Source: Erigeron canadensis (lineage: Eukaryota > Streptophyta > Magnoliopsida > Asterales > Asteraceae). Taken from it: 64,000 bases of DNA. Below, piece after piece: positions 1 through 10,907 of this stretch. The first letter of the stretch is position 1, and each line of letters starts with the position of its first letter. The translations under genes and the position numbers were made by a program. The stretch spans positions 5,687,765 to 5,751,764 of the forward strand of contig NC_057767.1 of the NCBI RefSeq assembly GCF_010389155.1, read 5' to 3'. The notes beneath the pieces were generated by a model that did not search any database, had not been told where the DNA came from, and saw only the letters and a program-made list of their open reading frames with translations.

Positions 1-363
1 TGAACTAAAGAATAAACAGAGTAATGAAGATGAAGAAATTCAAAGCGGGAAGCTACTCCGATCAGAACAGGAGATGTTATTTGAGGCAGCTCGATCGGTT
101 AACTAGCCAGAGGTATATAGCGCGATCCTTTCAGTTCTTTAATTGCATGTCGAAGGGATGGAGTCTTATTTGAGAAGATACAATCGTTCCTACCTTTTCA
201 TAATACCTTGCAAAAAGTAAGAATGATGAGTTGAAACAATTTTTGTTTGTGAATCTCCAAAGTGAATCGGCAAAAGGACAATAAATGAAAAGATGGTCTA
301 CTGTCTCACTTTGAAGATTGCAAAGTGAGCATTGGGAGGAGGAACCAATATTAATGGGGGCTT
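1..363 (-). mobile_element. LINE 3'-end fragment (zf-RVT region of ORF2)
   Basis: Read on the minus strand from about 363 down, the frame gives the zinc-binding domain that closes plant LINE ORF2 proteins: C-S-L-C, then E-T-V-D-H-L-F-I-Y-C and a Trp shortly after. A frameshift follows, and the typical tail RNDCIFSNKTPSLRHAIKEL is in another frame, ending at a TAA at 99-101. Positions 1-98 would be 3' untranslated sequence. It matches the end of the LINE at 10908-13870 closely in pattern. The reverse transcriptase part is missing, so this is a dead 5'-truncated copy, and the window cuts its 3' end. Confidence 0.8.
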
Positions 364-1135
364 ATTTCAACACACCCCCATCCAACATAAAATAGGTGTA
401 GGACTGCAGAGAAGAAATTCAAAAGTGAGAAAAAGTTGTTTGTATACCAATATAAAATGACATGAGTCACATGACAATGTTATTCCATCCATTCTTATCT
501 GTTAATAGACATCACAGAGGGCACTTTGGTCTTTTTCTAAATTTGTACTTCTCCTTTTTCCCTAATCCAGATCGTAATTCCATCCATTGCTCTATTTCAA
601 AACCCATTTTAATCCAATTTTTTTCTTCAATCAAAAACTCATATTTCAAGTAAAGCAAAAACACATATGCATTTATCATTCACTTTCATTATCAAGAAAA
701 TCGATATAGATATGGATCTCCAAAATCATAACAATTATTTTTATGGATCTCCAAAATCAAAAACAACCTTTGTATAAAAATCCGGCCATGAAATCGACTT
801 AGTGGCGAGATCTGGAAGAGGTGGAGTGGTGGTGCGGCGGCGCTGGGAATATCCGGCAGTGGTGACGAGATGGTGGAGTGGTGACTACTTTTACTTCCGC
901 CTTCTTTTATGATGTTATGATTATTTTTCTTGTTTATATATATATATATATATTTGTCATGTATTTATATATATTACACTAACTGGGTCATCTATGGTGG
1001 TTTGTTGAGAATGTGGAGAAACAATGGAGAGAGAAAGAGAAAATATACTGAGAAATATAAAAAAAACACAAATGGTCCATGTCTCATAAAGGGACCATAC
1101 TAGATTTTAAATCTAAGGAGGTGTGTTGAAATATT
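364..1135. mobile_element. Possible old TIR element (MITE-like)
   Basis: A 13-bp inverted repeat, ATTTCAACACACC near 365 and GGTGTGTTGAAAT near 1121-1133, bounds about 770 bases. A weaker match continues some 30 bases inward. The interior holds GC-rich repeats (tggtggagtggtg) at 815-890 and a TA run near 935-955. I see no convincing target-site duplication and no gene. The 63-codon ORF at 462-653 has no recognisable domain and is not called. Confidence 0.3.
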
Positions 1136-1296
1136 ATGCCATATTAATTCTTGTTGTTTTTTTTTAAGCAACTGGTTAATTATCGGTAGTCGATTTAGTT
1201 CAATCTCTACAAAGCACGTTCATTTTTGGTGGAGCCAAACAATTTTGTTCAATTGGTTCAAGCCAAGGTCGCAACTCGCAGCTACATTAAGAATTA

Positions 1297-1312
1297 GGAA
1301 GTCATAGTGATG
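1297..1312 (+). repeat. Left target-site duplication of the LINE
   Basis: The 16-bp word GGAAGTCATAGTGATG is repeated exactly at 6316-6331, directly after the poly(A) tail of the LINE. This fixes both ends of the insertion. Confidence 0.95.
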
Positions 1313-1322
1313 GCTGCAGGCC

Positions 1323-2510
1323 ATGGGATCTGGCCACTGCTTTAGAAAGGTATGGAGATATCGCAGGGGTGTATATTGCAAGGATGGGGATAAATTTGGC
1401 TTTGTGTCATATAAGGGAGTCAAAGATTGGAGCAGCCTAGAAAAGAATCTAAAAAACGCACGGGTGGGGAAATTCAGTGTTGACGTCAAATTAGCAAGAT
1501 TTGCGATGGAAAATGAGATGATTGAAGATAGAAGAAAGCAGTCTACAGGGTTGAGGAAGAGGTTCATTACGACGAGGGGGAGGGCTCCTAGTGGTCCAGC
1601 ATGGGTCAAGAGTGGGCTTTCTTTTCGAGATGTAACGACAGGGGTAACAGGAGAGAAATCGATGGAGAAAGTGATTCGGGTTGAGCAAGAGGAAACAGCA
1701 TTCTCACACTTTATCGGGAGAGCAATGGCGGTGCGTTGCAGTGACTTTGAAGTCCTGTGTTCCATCAAATCTCTACTTCTTAATGCTGGCTGGGTAAATG
1801 TAGAGACGACATATATAGGGGGACTGAGTCACATGCTTTCCTTCTCCAGCAAATAGGAGGCAGAGGAGTTCATATACAAGGAAGATGTGTGGAGGAAATG
1901 GTTTACAAGAGTTGATACATGGGCAGGCCAAGTCCTACTGTTCGAACGTATTGCTTGGGTGTCTATCTCGGGGGTCCCTCTACATCTTTTAAAAGCTGAA
2001 GTTCTGCTGCAAATTGGAAAGGGAATCGGAAAAGTTGTATCTCTCCCTGACATTTGTAATAAAACTTCCAATTTGGCTAAAACAAAAATTGGTGTTTTAG
2101 TTGGGGATGGAAGTCGTATCGAGCAATCGAGTATTCTGAAATGGAAAGATAGAATGTTCAAGATTTGGATGGCAGAAATTGATAACGACTGGTGTCCAGA
2201 TTTGAGCATGAAAGATGAAAGGATATTGACGGAATCCTCCGCTGCAGTGTCGGAATGTGTGCCCGTCGAGGTGAGGGGGGTAAACGAACAGGCTGTTTCA
2301 AAAAAGACAATGGAGAGAGATGATGGGCTGCATAGGAAATTGAATTCTTCCTCGAAACAGGATGATGGATTCTCACTCCCCATACAAGGAGTTAATGTGG
2401 GGGGTCCCACAAAATTCATAAGTCGTGCTGAACCGCCGAAATTCAATTCAATTAATATTAGAAGGAAAGCCAAAAGTTTTATTAATAAAAAAAAGGGAAA
2501 TTTTGAATAA
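1323..2510 (+). pseudogene. LINE ORF1 (RRM-like / DUF4283-type), broken
   Basis: ORF1 of plant L1 elements binds the element RNA as a chaperone. Here 1323-1856 holds the end of the RRM-like fold (FGFVSYKGVKD, then LEKNLKNARVGKFSVDVKLARF), stopped by TAG at 1854. A second stretch, 1887-2510, continues with the family's conserved W-x-S-I-S-G-V-P-L-H and I-G-K-G-I-G-K-V segment. The element begins at 1313, so the N-terminus is lost, and the ATG at 1323 is only an internal methionine. I see no CCHC knuckle. An acidic ORF at 2548-2967 may be the ORF1 tail in another frame. Confidence 0.8.
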
Positions 2511-2963
2511 AAGTAATATTAAAGAAAATAATTTCGGTGATTGAGCCATGTTGGTAGCAGAACGTAACACCAGGCCAAAAAAAAGAGCAAGGGATGAATT
2601 TATGCTTGGGCCTGACGAGGGGATAGTCCAGGATTTTAATTTCAATTCACAAAATAAAGACCTGGTGCCAGAAGAGGTAGCTGAACCAAATACAACTAAA
2701 GAAACATTATCTAATACTGTTGACCTAAACCCGTACCCTGATTCATTGGGAAATCTGGGGAACAATAACGAGGAGGGGGAGAGAGTAGATATGATGGAGA
2801 CAAGCACTGGAGATATAGAGGATGACGAAATTTCAGAAACTCAAATTGAGAAAGTGGTGGATGAAACAATGGAGGCAGGAGATACGGTTGGGGTAAATCC
2901 ACAGGGATGCAGAAATAGAGTCAAAGACTCAATTGTCAAAGAAGGTAAAAATGCTATTTTCCA

Positions 2964-5900
2964 ATGAATTGTTTAAGTATCAATATCAGGGGTGTGGGGG
3001 TTAATGGGAAGGCAAATTGGATCAGGGGAATCAAAAATAAAGAAAAGATCGATTTCATTTCGTTGCAAGAAACGCAATGTGCTTCGATCAACGAGACTAT
3101 CATTAGAAAATTTTGGGGTAAAGCTAAGCTTGGTTGGGAAGGGGTGGACCCTATGGGTCGTTCTGGTAGTCTTATTTGTATGTGGGATACGGGGATATTT
3201 AATAAAATTGGTGGATATAAAGATAGTAATTACTTGATTGTCAAAGGAAATATCAAAGGTTATAATGAGAGTATTTGGCTGGCTAATATATATGCTCCTT
3301 AGAAACTGCGTGATAAGAAAAGGTTGTGGGAGAGACTTACAGAAATCAGAAATAACGAAGGTGGGATTTGGTTACTAATGGGTGATTTTAATTCAGTTAG
3401 AATACCAGAAGAAAGAAAAGGGCCAGTCTTCAATCCTAATTGTGGAAGGGCGTTTAACGAATTCATCCATAATGCAAATTTGGAGGAATACGAGATGAAA
3501 GGGAACCGGTATACCTTTATGAAGGAGGAAAATAGCAGGGGAAATTTAGTAAAATAGATAGATTTTTGGTTGGAAGTGAATTCATAGATAAATGGCCGCT
3601 TGCTTGCTTAAGGACTCTACTACGATTTCTTTTAGATCACAATCCACTAATGTTAACGGTGAAAAACTTTAATTATGGTCCGAGGCCGTTTCGATTTTTT
3701 AATTCTTGGATGGAGAATGATGAGTTTGAAGAAGTTGTGAGGAAAGCGGTGGATTCTTTCGTGTATTGTGGGAAGGCAGACCTTGAACTGTCAATGAAAT
3801 TGAAACACATCAGGGACCAGATTAAAGAGTGGAGAAGAAAATGCAAGATTTCGGAGGAAGAGGAAATGGAAAATTGCAAAAAGAAGATGGAAGAGGTGGA
3901 CTCTATCATGGAAGAAAAAGAACTAAATGATGAAGAAAGATGGGTGAGGGAGGAATGTCTTAGAAAAATCACTGAGATGAATTTGCGTAAGGCCATGGAC
4001 CTTAAGCAAAAGTCTCGAATCAAGTGGGCGGTGGATGGAGATGAGAACTCGAAATTCTTCCACGGCTTTATAAATAGAAGGAAGATTGTGAATGCTTTAC
4101 ATGGATTAATGATTAATGGGAACTGGGAGGAACGACCGAATAGAGTTAAAAAACAAGTCTTCTCCTTTTTTCGAGAAAAATTTAAAGAAGAGTGGGAGGA
4201 GCGGCCGAGGTTTACTTGTTGGGCTGGGTCACAACTGGCGAATGAGGAAGCTGCAAATCTCACACAGAGATTCTCAGTGGTGGAAATAAAGAAGGCGGTG
4301 TTCGAATGTGGGGATGACAGGGCTCCCGGGCCTGATGGGTTCAATTTTAAATTCATCAAAAGATTTTAGAATGTCTTAGAATATGATTTTATTGATGTTT
4401 TTAATGATTTCTATAGCTCTGGCAATATTAGTAGAGGATGTGGCAGCTCTTTCATCACTCTCATCCCTAAGGTCATGGATCCTGGGGAACTAAGCGACTA
4501 TCGCCCCATTAATTTGATTGGTATTATAAACAAGACTATTTCAAAGGTGTTGGCTAACCGGTTGAAAAAAGTTTTAGGCTCGGTGATCTCAACTGATCAG
4601 ACCGCTTTCATTAGTGGAAGAAGTATAATCGATGGGCCATTGATCGTTAACGAAATTTTTTCATGGGCAAAGAAAAAAGAGAAGAAGATCTTTGCGTTTA
4701 AGATTGACTTTGAAAAGGCGTATGATAATGTAAATTGGAAATTTCTTATCTCTATTCTTAAGGAGATGGGATTCCCGGTATTATGGTGTAGATGGGTTTA
4801 TGGTTTGTTGGCCGCGGCTAGGTCTTCCGTCCTTGTTAATGGGGCTCCTACTTTCGAATTCCAATGCCAAAAAGGAATGAGATAGGGGGACCCGTTAGCT
4901 CCGTTTTTGTTCACCATTGTGATGGAAGCATTATCAGTGATGTTAAGGAAAGTGGAGACGGGTGAAAATTTTAAAGGTATTGAATTAAATGGTAGTGGCC
5001 CTGTTGTCTCTCACATGTTCTACGTGGATGATTGTGTAATTTTGGGGGAGTGGTCAGACAATAATATTAGATATGTGACGATGATTCTTAGAGTTTTCAA
5101 CATATGATCTGGTCTAAAAATTCATCTTGGCAAGTCCTCATTATTTGGAGTGGGGGTCGGGAATATGGAAATAAAATATATGGCCAAGAAGATTAACTGC
5201 TTGGAAGGAACTCTTCCGTTTCTTCATCTCGGCATTTGGATTGGGGCCAACATGAACAGAATCTCGAATTGGAACTTTCTCTTGGATATTTTTGAGGCCC
5301 GGCTTTCAAGATGGAAGGCGGCCAATCTCTCTATGGCAGGAAGAATTACACTCATAAAATCGGTAATGGAAAATCTTCCCAATTACTACTTTTCTATTTT
5401 TAAAGTCCCAGTAACGATTATAGATGTGTTGGAGTCCAAAATAATAAAATTCTTATGGGGTGGGGGTGAGTCGACAAAGAAAATACATTGGGTGTCGTGG
5501 GAAAGAGTGGCTTCACGGATCAAAATGGGGGGTCTTGGGCTGAATTGTTTACGGGACACTAATGTGGCGCTTTTATCTAAATGGACGTGGAGGTATAAAA
5601 CGGAGCCGAACAATCTGTGGAGGAGAGTAATCAGCAGTATTCATGAGACCAAGAGAGCGTGGAATTTCATTCCAATCATAATTACATGCCAGGGGTGTGG
5701 AGGAATATTGTGAAGAGTATAGAATCGGTAAAAGTGGCCGAGGTCGGATTTAAGGAGATGCTAAAAGGGGAACTTGGTAATGGAAAAGATATCAGTTTTT
5801 GGCTTGATAGATGGGCCTGCAATATGCCATTAAAAGAGAGATTTCCTCTCCTCTTCAAACTCGAAAAGGAGAAGATGATTAAAGTAGGGGATCGATTTAA

Positions 5901-6242
5901 CGCGGAGACTAGTAACTTCAGTGGCAGATGGAAATGGGCGAGAAATTCGATGTCAACCCAAGAAACTGGGGAGCGAAATGAATTGATGGCGCTGCTGAAT
6001 GGGATAATGGTGGTGAATAGCAAGGAAGAGGGAAGATAGAGGCGATGGTTATCAAAGGTATTATTATTATTAGTTGTTGGTGTATTTGGAAAGCCCGGAA
6101 CGCGAAGATCTTCAATAATATGGAGGTCAACACTACTGGGATCATTCAGAACATTAAAACACTCGGTTTTCTTTGGTTCAAACATAGATCGAGACATAGG
6201 AATTTATCTTGGAACGATTGGTGTAATTTCAATTTTGTGTAA
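2964..6242 (+). pseudogene. LINE ORF2 (AP-endonuclease + reverse transcriptase), broken
   Basis: Domains in order: an apurinic-type endonuclease (CLSINIRGVGVNGK, ISLQETQ, GDFNSV) from 2964 to about 3640, a linker, then reverse transcriptase from about 4300 (APGPDGFN, LSDYRPINLIG, FKIDFEKAYDNVNW, GDPLAPFLF, catalytic YVDD at 5021-5032, GGLGLNCL). In-frame stops are at 3300, 4367, 4883 and 5105. Frameshifts are seen near 3546 and 5690. Around 6040 the frame jumps from the region before the zinc finger to the tail (CWCIWKARNAKIF), so roughly 130 codons including zf-RVT are gone compared with the LINE at 10908-13870. The protein is dead. Confidence 0.9.
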
Positions 6243-6315
6243 ATATTGTATACATCTACCGCCGGTGTTTTGCCAGGGTATATATGAATAGAAGTTTACT
6301 TTAAAAAAAAAAAAG

Positions 6316-6331
6316 GGAAGTCATAGTGATG
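6316..6331 (+). repeat. Right target-site duplication of the LINE
   Basis: Exact partner of the 16-bp word at 1297-1312, immediately after the A-tail. Confidence 0.95.
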
Positions 6332-7444
6332 AGTGATTAATTTATTATCATTTCTTTTAGGATGGATTATTTTGAGTTTTGAAGACAATTTAAAAATACA
6401 AGTAAAATAATTTGTAATTTAAAAAAATATGATTAAAATAATAATTATCCATATCACATCCCATATGAATAAAGAGGATTATGTATCATTAAAAAAAATG
6501 ATACTCATAAAGAGTAGAATTAATTGTCAACAATAAATTTTCATTTTATTAATCAAAAATATATTGGGACTGCATTAGGGATAAGTCATAAGTCCTAATT
6601 ATTTCCAATTCCAGCCCAGTACTATCTAAATCTCGGTACTCAAAAGTGATATTGAAATATGAAATGGGATGGGGATTCATGTTTGATATGGCTTTTGAAT
6701 TGTCAGTGGGGAAATTCCAAATACACGGGTCCTGTATGTTTCAAATAGGACCGGAATCGAAATATTATGTTTTTGGTGATTTTTCACCATAGGTAATGGA
6801 GCAGTAGGGACACAGCTGGGACGGTACCAATACATGATCATCTTCACACGACACTAAAAAAAGATCGAAATGTCTGAACATGAACCAAAATAAAGTATAT
6901 GGCTTGTATTATGCACGTAACACATGTTTAATGTACTAATTTTAATTGGTTTTTGAAATTGAATTGTAACTATGACAAACGGACAAAAGGGAGACAAGTT
7001 GGATACGACATACGAAAACTTAACGTTCGCACGATGATGGTGATTGACTTGACAAGCTAGCTTAATTTGGAGCCTGGATGCATGTACTAAACGAGCTTAA
7101 TGTTGATTACAATAAAAATATTATACGTTTATTAAATTTTTGTCGTTCTTAAAAAGTATGAAAAGAATCATCATTTTATTCACACTTAAACAAGTTTTTT
7201 TTTTTAATAAAATCATGATATTTACAAGTATATATAATTGAAATTCAAATAATCATAATAACTTTCATACCCATACATGTGACATAAGCTTACAAACAAG
7301 TGTAAAACTTATTTACTTTTAATAGTATGTGTAAGTTTATTTGTGACAATAAATTTTTTTCATGCAACTTAAGAAATTGAGTGTTAAAAAAAAAAGGTAT
7401 AAATAAGTATAATAGTTATTCTTGTTATGAAATCCTTATTATGT
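6332..7444. other. AT-rich intergenic sequence
   Basis: No ORF with a recognisable domain, no tRNA and no clear element ends on either strand. Poly(A/T) runs at 6420, 6493 and 7196 are the only structure seen. Confidence 0.6.
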
Positions 7445-10323
7445 GGCTACAAGAAAACAATCATTTAGAGACATATTTAGCGACTCACAATTAATAGTCG
7501 CTATTTTATGATGTAACTAAAGAATTGTTTGGCGACACACTCGTTGTATGTGTCACAACGCGAGTTAAAAATCAAGTCGCAAAATGTTTCCAGTTTACGA
7601 AGTCACAAGTGTTATAGCACATTAAGTCACTATTTTTGCGATGTTTTTGAACATGTGGCAGACAATGTCGCGGATATTGCGACTTCCTAATTTATATTAC
7701 TAATGGTGTCGTTAATTTGCGCTATAAAGTAGTCACTAATGATATTGCTCAATTGTTGTTTAATATTTTTTATTTTTTTATTGTTTTGGATAAAACTTTT
7801 TCAATTTTTGTTTTGTTTTGTTATTCTAGATGTTTATAAAACTTTAAAAAAAAGTTAAAAAGATAAACACTGATGTTGAATAGATAAAGAAAATAAAAAG
7901 ATAAATTAATGTCTTCATTTCACATGAAAATGAAGATGACCATCACACGAACTGAAATTCTTCTCAAGTTCTCGATTTCAACTTTTTCAAAATCTCATGA
8001 TCCGAGCAGATCTAATTGAACGCTGCACCACGAATCTCAATCGCACATCCACCTTAGATATGCCTCATAACGTAATCTGTAGCGAGCATCTCCACCACAG
8101 CTCCACCTCTACACCGATCAGGTTCCCCGCAGCTCCACCACAACTCCACCGCACAGATCGAACCGTGGACAGTAACAGTGAGAGTTGAACCTTTCAATCA
8201 CTTGGTTTAATTACTTTAAGTTATTAATTATCCTAATTTTTGATCGTGTGCTTGTGTGTGTCTATATATATATATATATATTTGTGTATAAACTGAAACC
8301 TAAATATGAATGAAACCTTTCAATGAGTCGATTTTTTCTAGTATTATTTTGTAGGATTTTATAATGATTTATTGATGGTTGAGTTTTGATTTGATTCCAA
8401 ACGTAATCATTGATATGTGTTGTTATTATTTGATGATTTATAGTTAATTTTGTAGTTCATTCATATTTACGACTAGTTACATTTGAAAATCGCATTTACT
8501 GATAGTCGATTTGAGCTATACACATGTGATTAAGGATTGTGATAATACACGTTTTGCCAGATGTTTGGCCTTAGTATTGTTTGGGCAGATGTTTATCTTA
8601 ACGTGTTTATCCTTGTAGGTTTCGTAAGCTCTTACAATAGAGGCATTTGCTACAGATTTTGTACAAGTCTCTTTAGCATCTAGAGCAACATATTGAGTGT
8701 TTAAATGAAAAGGATTTAATTGCTACTTCTATTCTGAAGTAGCAACATATTGTGTAGTTGTCTCATTCAGTGAACTTAATCGTTGATTGTTAAATGTTAA
8801 TGATGAAAGATGTAAACGGTGTGACAGGAAACTGATTAGTGTTCTACAAGCAGGATTATCCAGAGATGGACGTTTATATGCGTTAATGTTTATTGTACAA
8901 TGTACAGGTTAAAGGTTAGTTATCTCAATCTCAAGTTTATGTAGCTAACTTTTTAATAACAGTAGATGTACTAGCCAATTTTGTTTGAGTTAAAATATCG
9001 AGTCTTTAAATGAAAAAGAATTAATTGCTATATTTACGCTAAAGTTAGCACCTTTTATACAACAATGGAGGTACTTTTGTTTTTGAAAGTAATTGTGAAG
9101 TAATTGTGAGTGTCTTCTTAATATGAGTAGTGGCTCGTTTACTTTAACTGCATTCAGCGTGTCTTATCAAGTGGTTTTATCTTCTAGTTTTGCAGCTATA
9201 CTAGTCGCGAAGACTGCCTTATAAGGCTATTTGGAACTACATCAGACTTGAGTATGTAATAATTGTGTATATATACCGATGTTAATTAAATTACTTTCTT
9301 TATCTGACCATCTCGTTATTTAGTTTTGCTTTTGTTTGACAGGCTTTATGGAAAGCTGAAGCAGACCTCTGTAAGACTTCTCGCTATTGTTGATATATAT
9401 CATATATATTGTGTGTACTTGGTCTATTTTGATAATTAGAATGTAGAAATGGTAAAATGGGCAAGTCTCTGGTTGGGTATCTCAAAATGCCAGAAATTTG
9501 TGTTTATGACAGTAAAGAGACAAAGCTTATCGATTTTTGACATTATTCAATATTTCTATTAGACTACAGCCAGTTGGTGTCTAATGTAGAATCAGAAAAT
9601 TCATGTCGAACCATTAAGTGCCTGATCAGTGAAGCCTTCAAGATGTGAGTTTCCGTTATTCCGTTGATATCATGCTCTCATCCTATAACTATTGCTACCT
9701 CACGACTGACTTTTTTGTTGCAATATGTTGCAGATGGCAAAGAAGAAAATGCTTAAACTGAAACATGGAATAGCTAGATGCCTAAAGGAAGAGAAACTCA
9801 GTTTATTTAATCACTAGCATATAGATTATTGTTAGATTGCAAGTAACAACGAAGTTGGCATATTTTGTGGTATCAAGTTATAGGATGGTAACCAAAAGAC
9901 CTTGTAATTTTTAATATTTTGTTTGATTGTATAAAAATCGTTTGTGATATTCGAGTGTGATTCCGTTAGCAACTATATAATGACACTGCTCAATTTAGGG
10001 TGATATATACCAATAACAAGCGATATACACCACTTTGATGTCGCCAATTAGAGACGATTATAGAGACTCATATAGCGACTTATATTCAGATCTACGTCGT
10101 CGGTAGCGACAAGAATATTGATGTCGCCAAAAATATTTGCGACAAGTTGGGCGAAGTCTCTGTGTGTGCCGCAACTTTTAGCGTCTTGCATTTCGATGTT
10201 GCAAAAATCTGCGACTTTTTTCTAGCGACATCTGACATAATGTCGCTAATGGTGTCTCTAGCCTGAAATTAGTCGCTAAATAAGTCTCTAATCAAGACGC
10301 TAAAGGGCATTTTTCTTGTAGTA
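7445..10323. mobile_element. Non-autonomous CACTA (En/Spm)-like transposon
   Basis: The left end reads GGCTACAAGAAAAC and the right end TTTTTCTTGTAGTA. These are one or two changes from the canonical CACTACAAGAAAA terminus of plant CACTA elements. Both subterminal zones (7445-7740 and 10020-10320) are filled with copies of a short TTAGCGACT / GTCGCTA / AGAGAC word in both orientations, as expected for transposase-binding subterminal repeats. No transposase is present. The middle (about 7900-9850) has exon-like blocks flanked by splice-like sites, for example TTTGACAG at about 9343 and GTTGCAG at about 9733. No protein family is recognised there. The 3-bp TSD is not clear. Confidence 0.75.
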
Positions 10324-10907
10324 GCTATCCATATTCACCTCTTAACCTTTCATATTATATTATTTATGTATGTATTAAGAATATCAATATTAGATGCCTA
10401 TATATATAGGTTCATGTATGGAGATTGATAGATTAATGAGAAAACATGGTTCTCAATCTCTTTTTCTTTTCTATATTTTATTCTATATATATTATGCTAT
10501 TAGCCAGTTGTTTCACAACAATTCACACTAATATTTATTTCAAAAACTATAAATGTATTGTTGTGATTCTCATATTTCTCCATAAATATAAATATGAAAA
10601 AACATTCAAACATTTTTAAGCATAAAATAAAATGACATATTTATCATTCACACTTTTATAATGTGTAAAAATAAGTGTGTTTGTGTTGTATTTTTCATAA
10701 AGTTGCATGTAAAATAATTGACACATGAATTAGTATATAAATTATTGTAGGTTTATATCATCATCTTATTATCATCAGAAAAAGTAAATGATAACCTGAT
10801 AAAATATGCCGATCAAAATGTTTGTGAGAAAGACAATTATATTTTAAATTGATGCAAAGAGTGTAACAATCGTTATCGTTATCTCATATATAAGAATTCT
10901 TATAACG
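10324..10907. other. AT-rich intergenic sequence
   Basis: Lies between the CACTA-like element and the poly(T) of the minus-strand LINE. No gene or RNA gene seen. Confidence 0.6.

Larger units (their letters stand above)
1313..6315 (+). mobile_element. 5'-truncated LINE (L1-type non-LTR retrotransposon)
   Basis: Between two exact 16-bp duplications lies a plus-strand LINE. It starts inside the RNA-recognition-like domain of ORF1, runs through the endonuclease and reverse transcriptase of ORF2, and ends in a short A-run (6303-6314). The truncated 5' end, A-tail and TSD are the usual marks of target-primed reverse transcription. ORF1 and ORF2 both carry stops and frameshifts, and the zinc-finger region of ORF2 is deleted near 6040, so the copy cannot be autonomous now. 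The exact TSD suggests a moderate age. Confidence 0.95.

Noticed and set aside
462..653. 63-codon plus-strand ORF
   Set aside because: No domain, lies inside a probable TIR element, and such ORFs are expected by chance.
1220..1768. 182-codon minus-strand ORF opposite LINE ORF1
   Set aside because: It is the shadow of ORF1, whose RRM-like motifs are on the plus strand.
3673..4359. 228-codon minus-strand ORF
   Set aside because: Antisense shadow of the LINE ORF2 linker; rich in Ser and Phe from reversed Lys/Glu codons.
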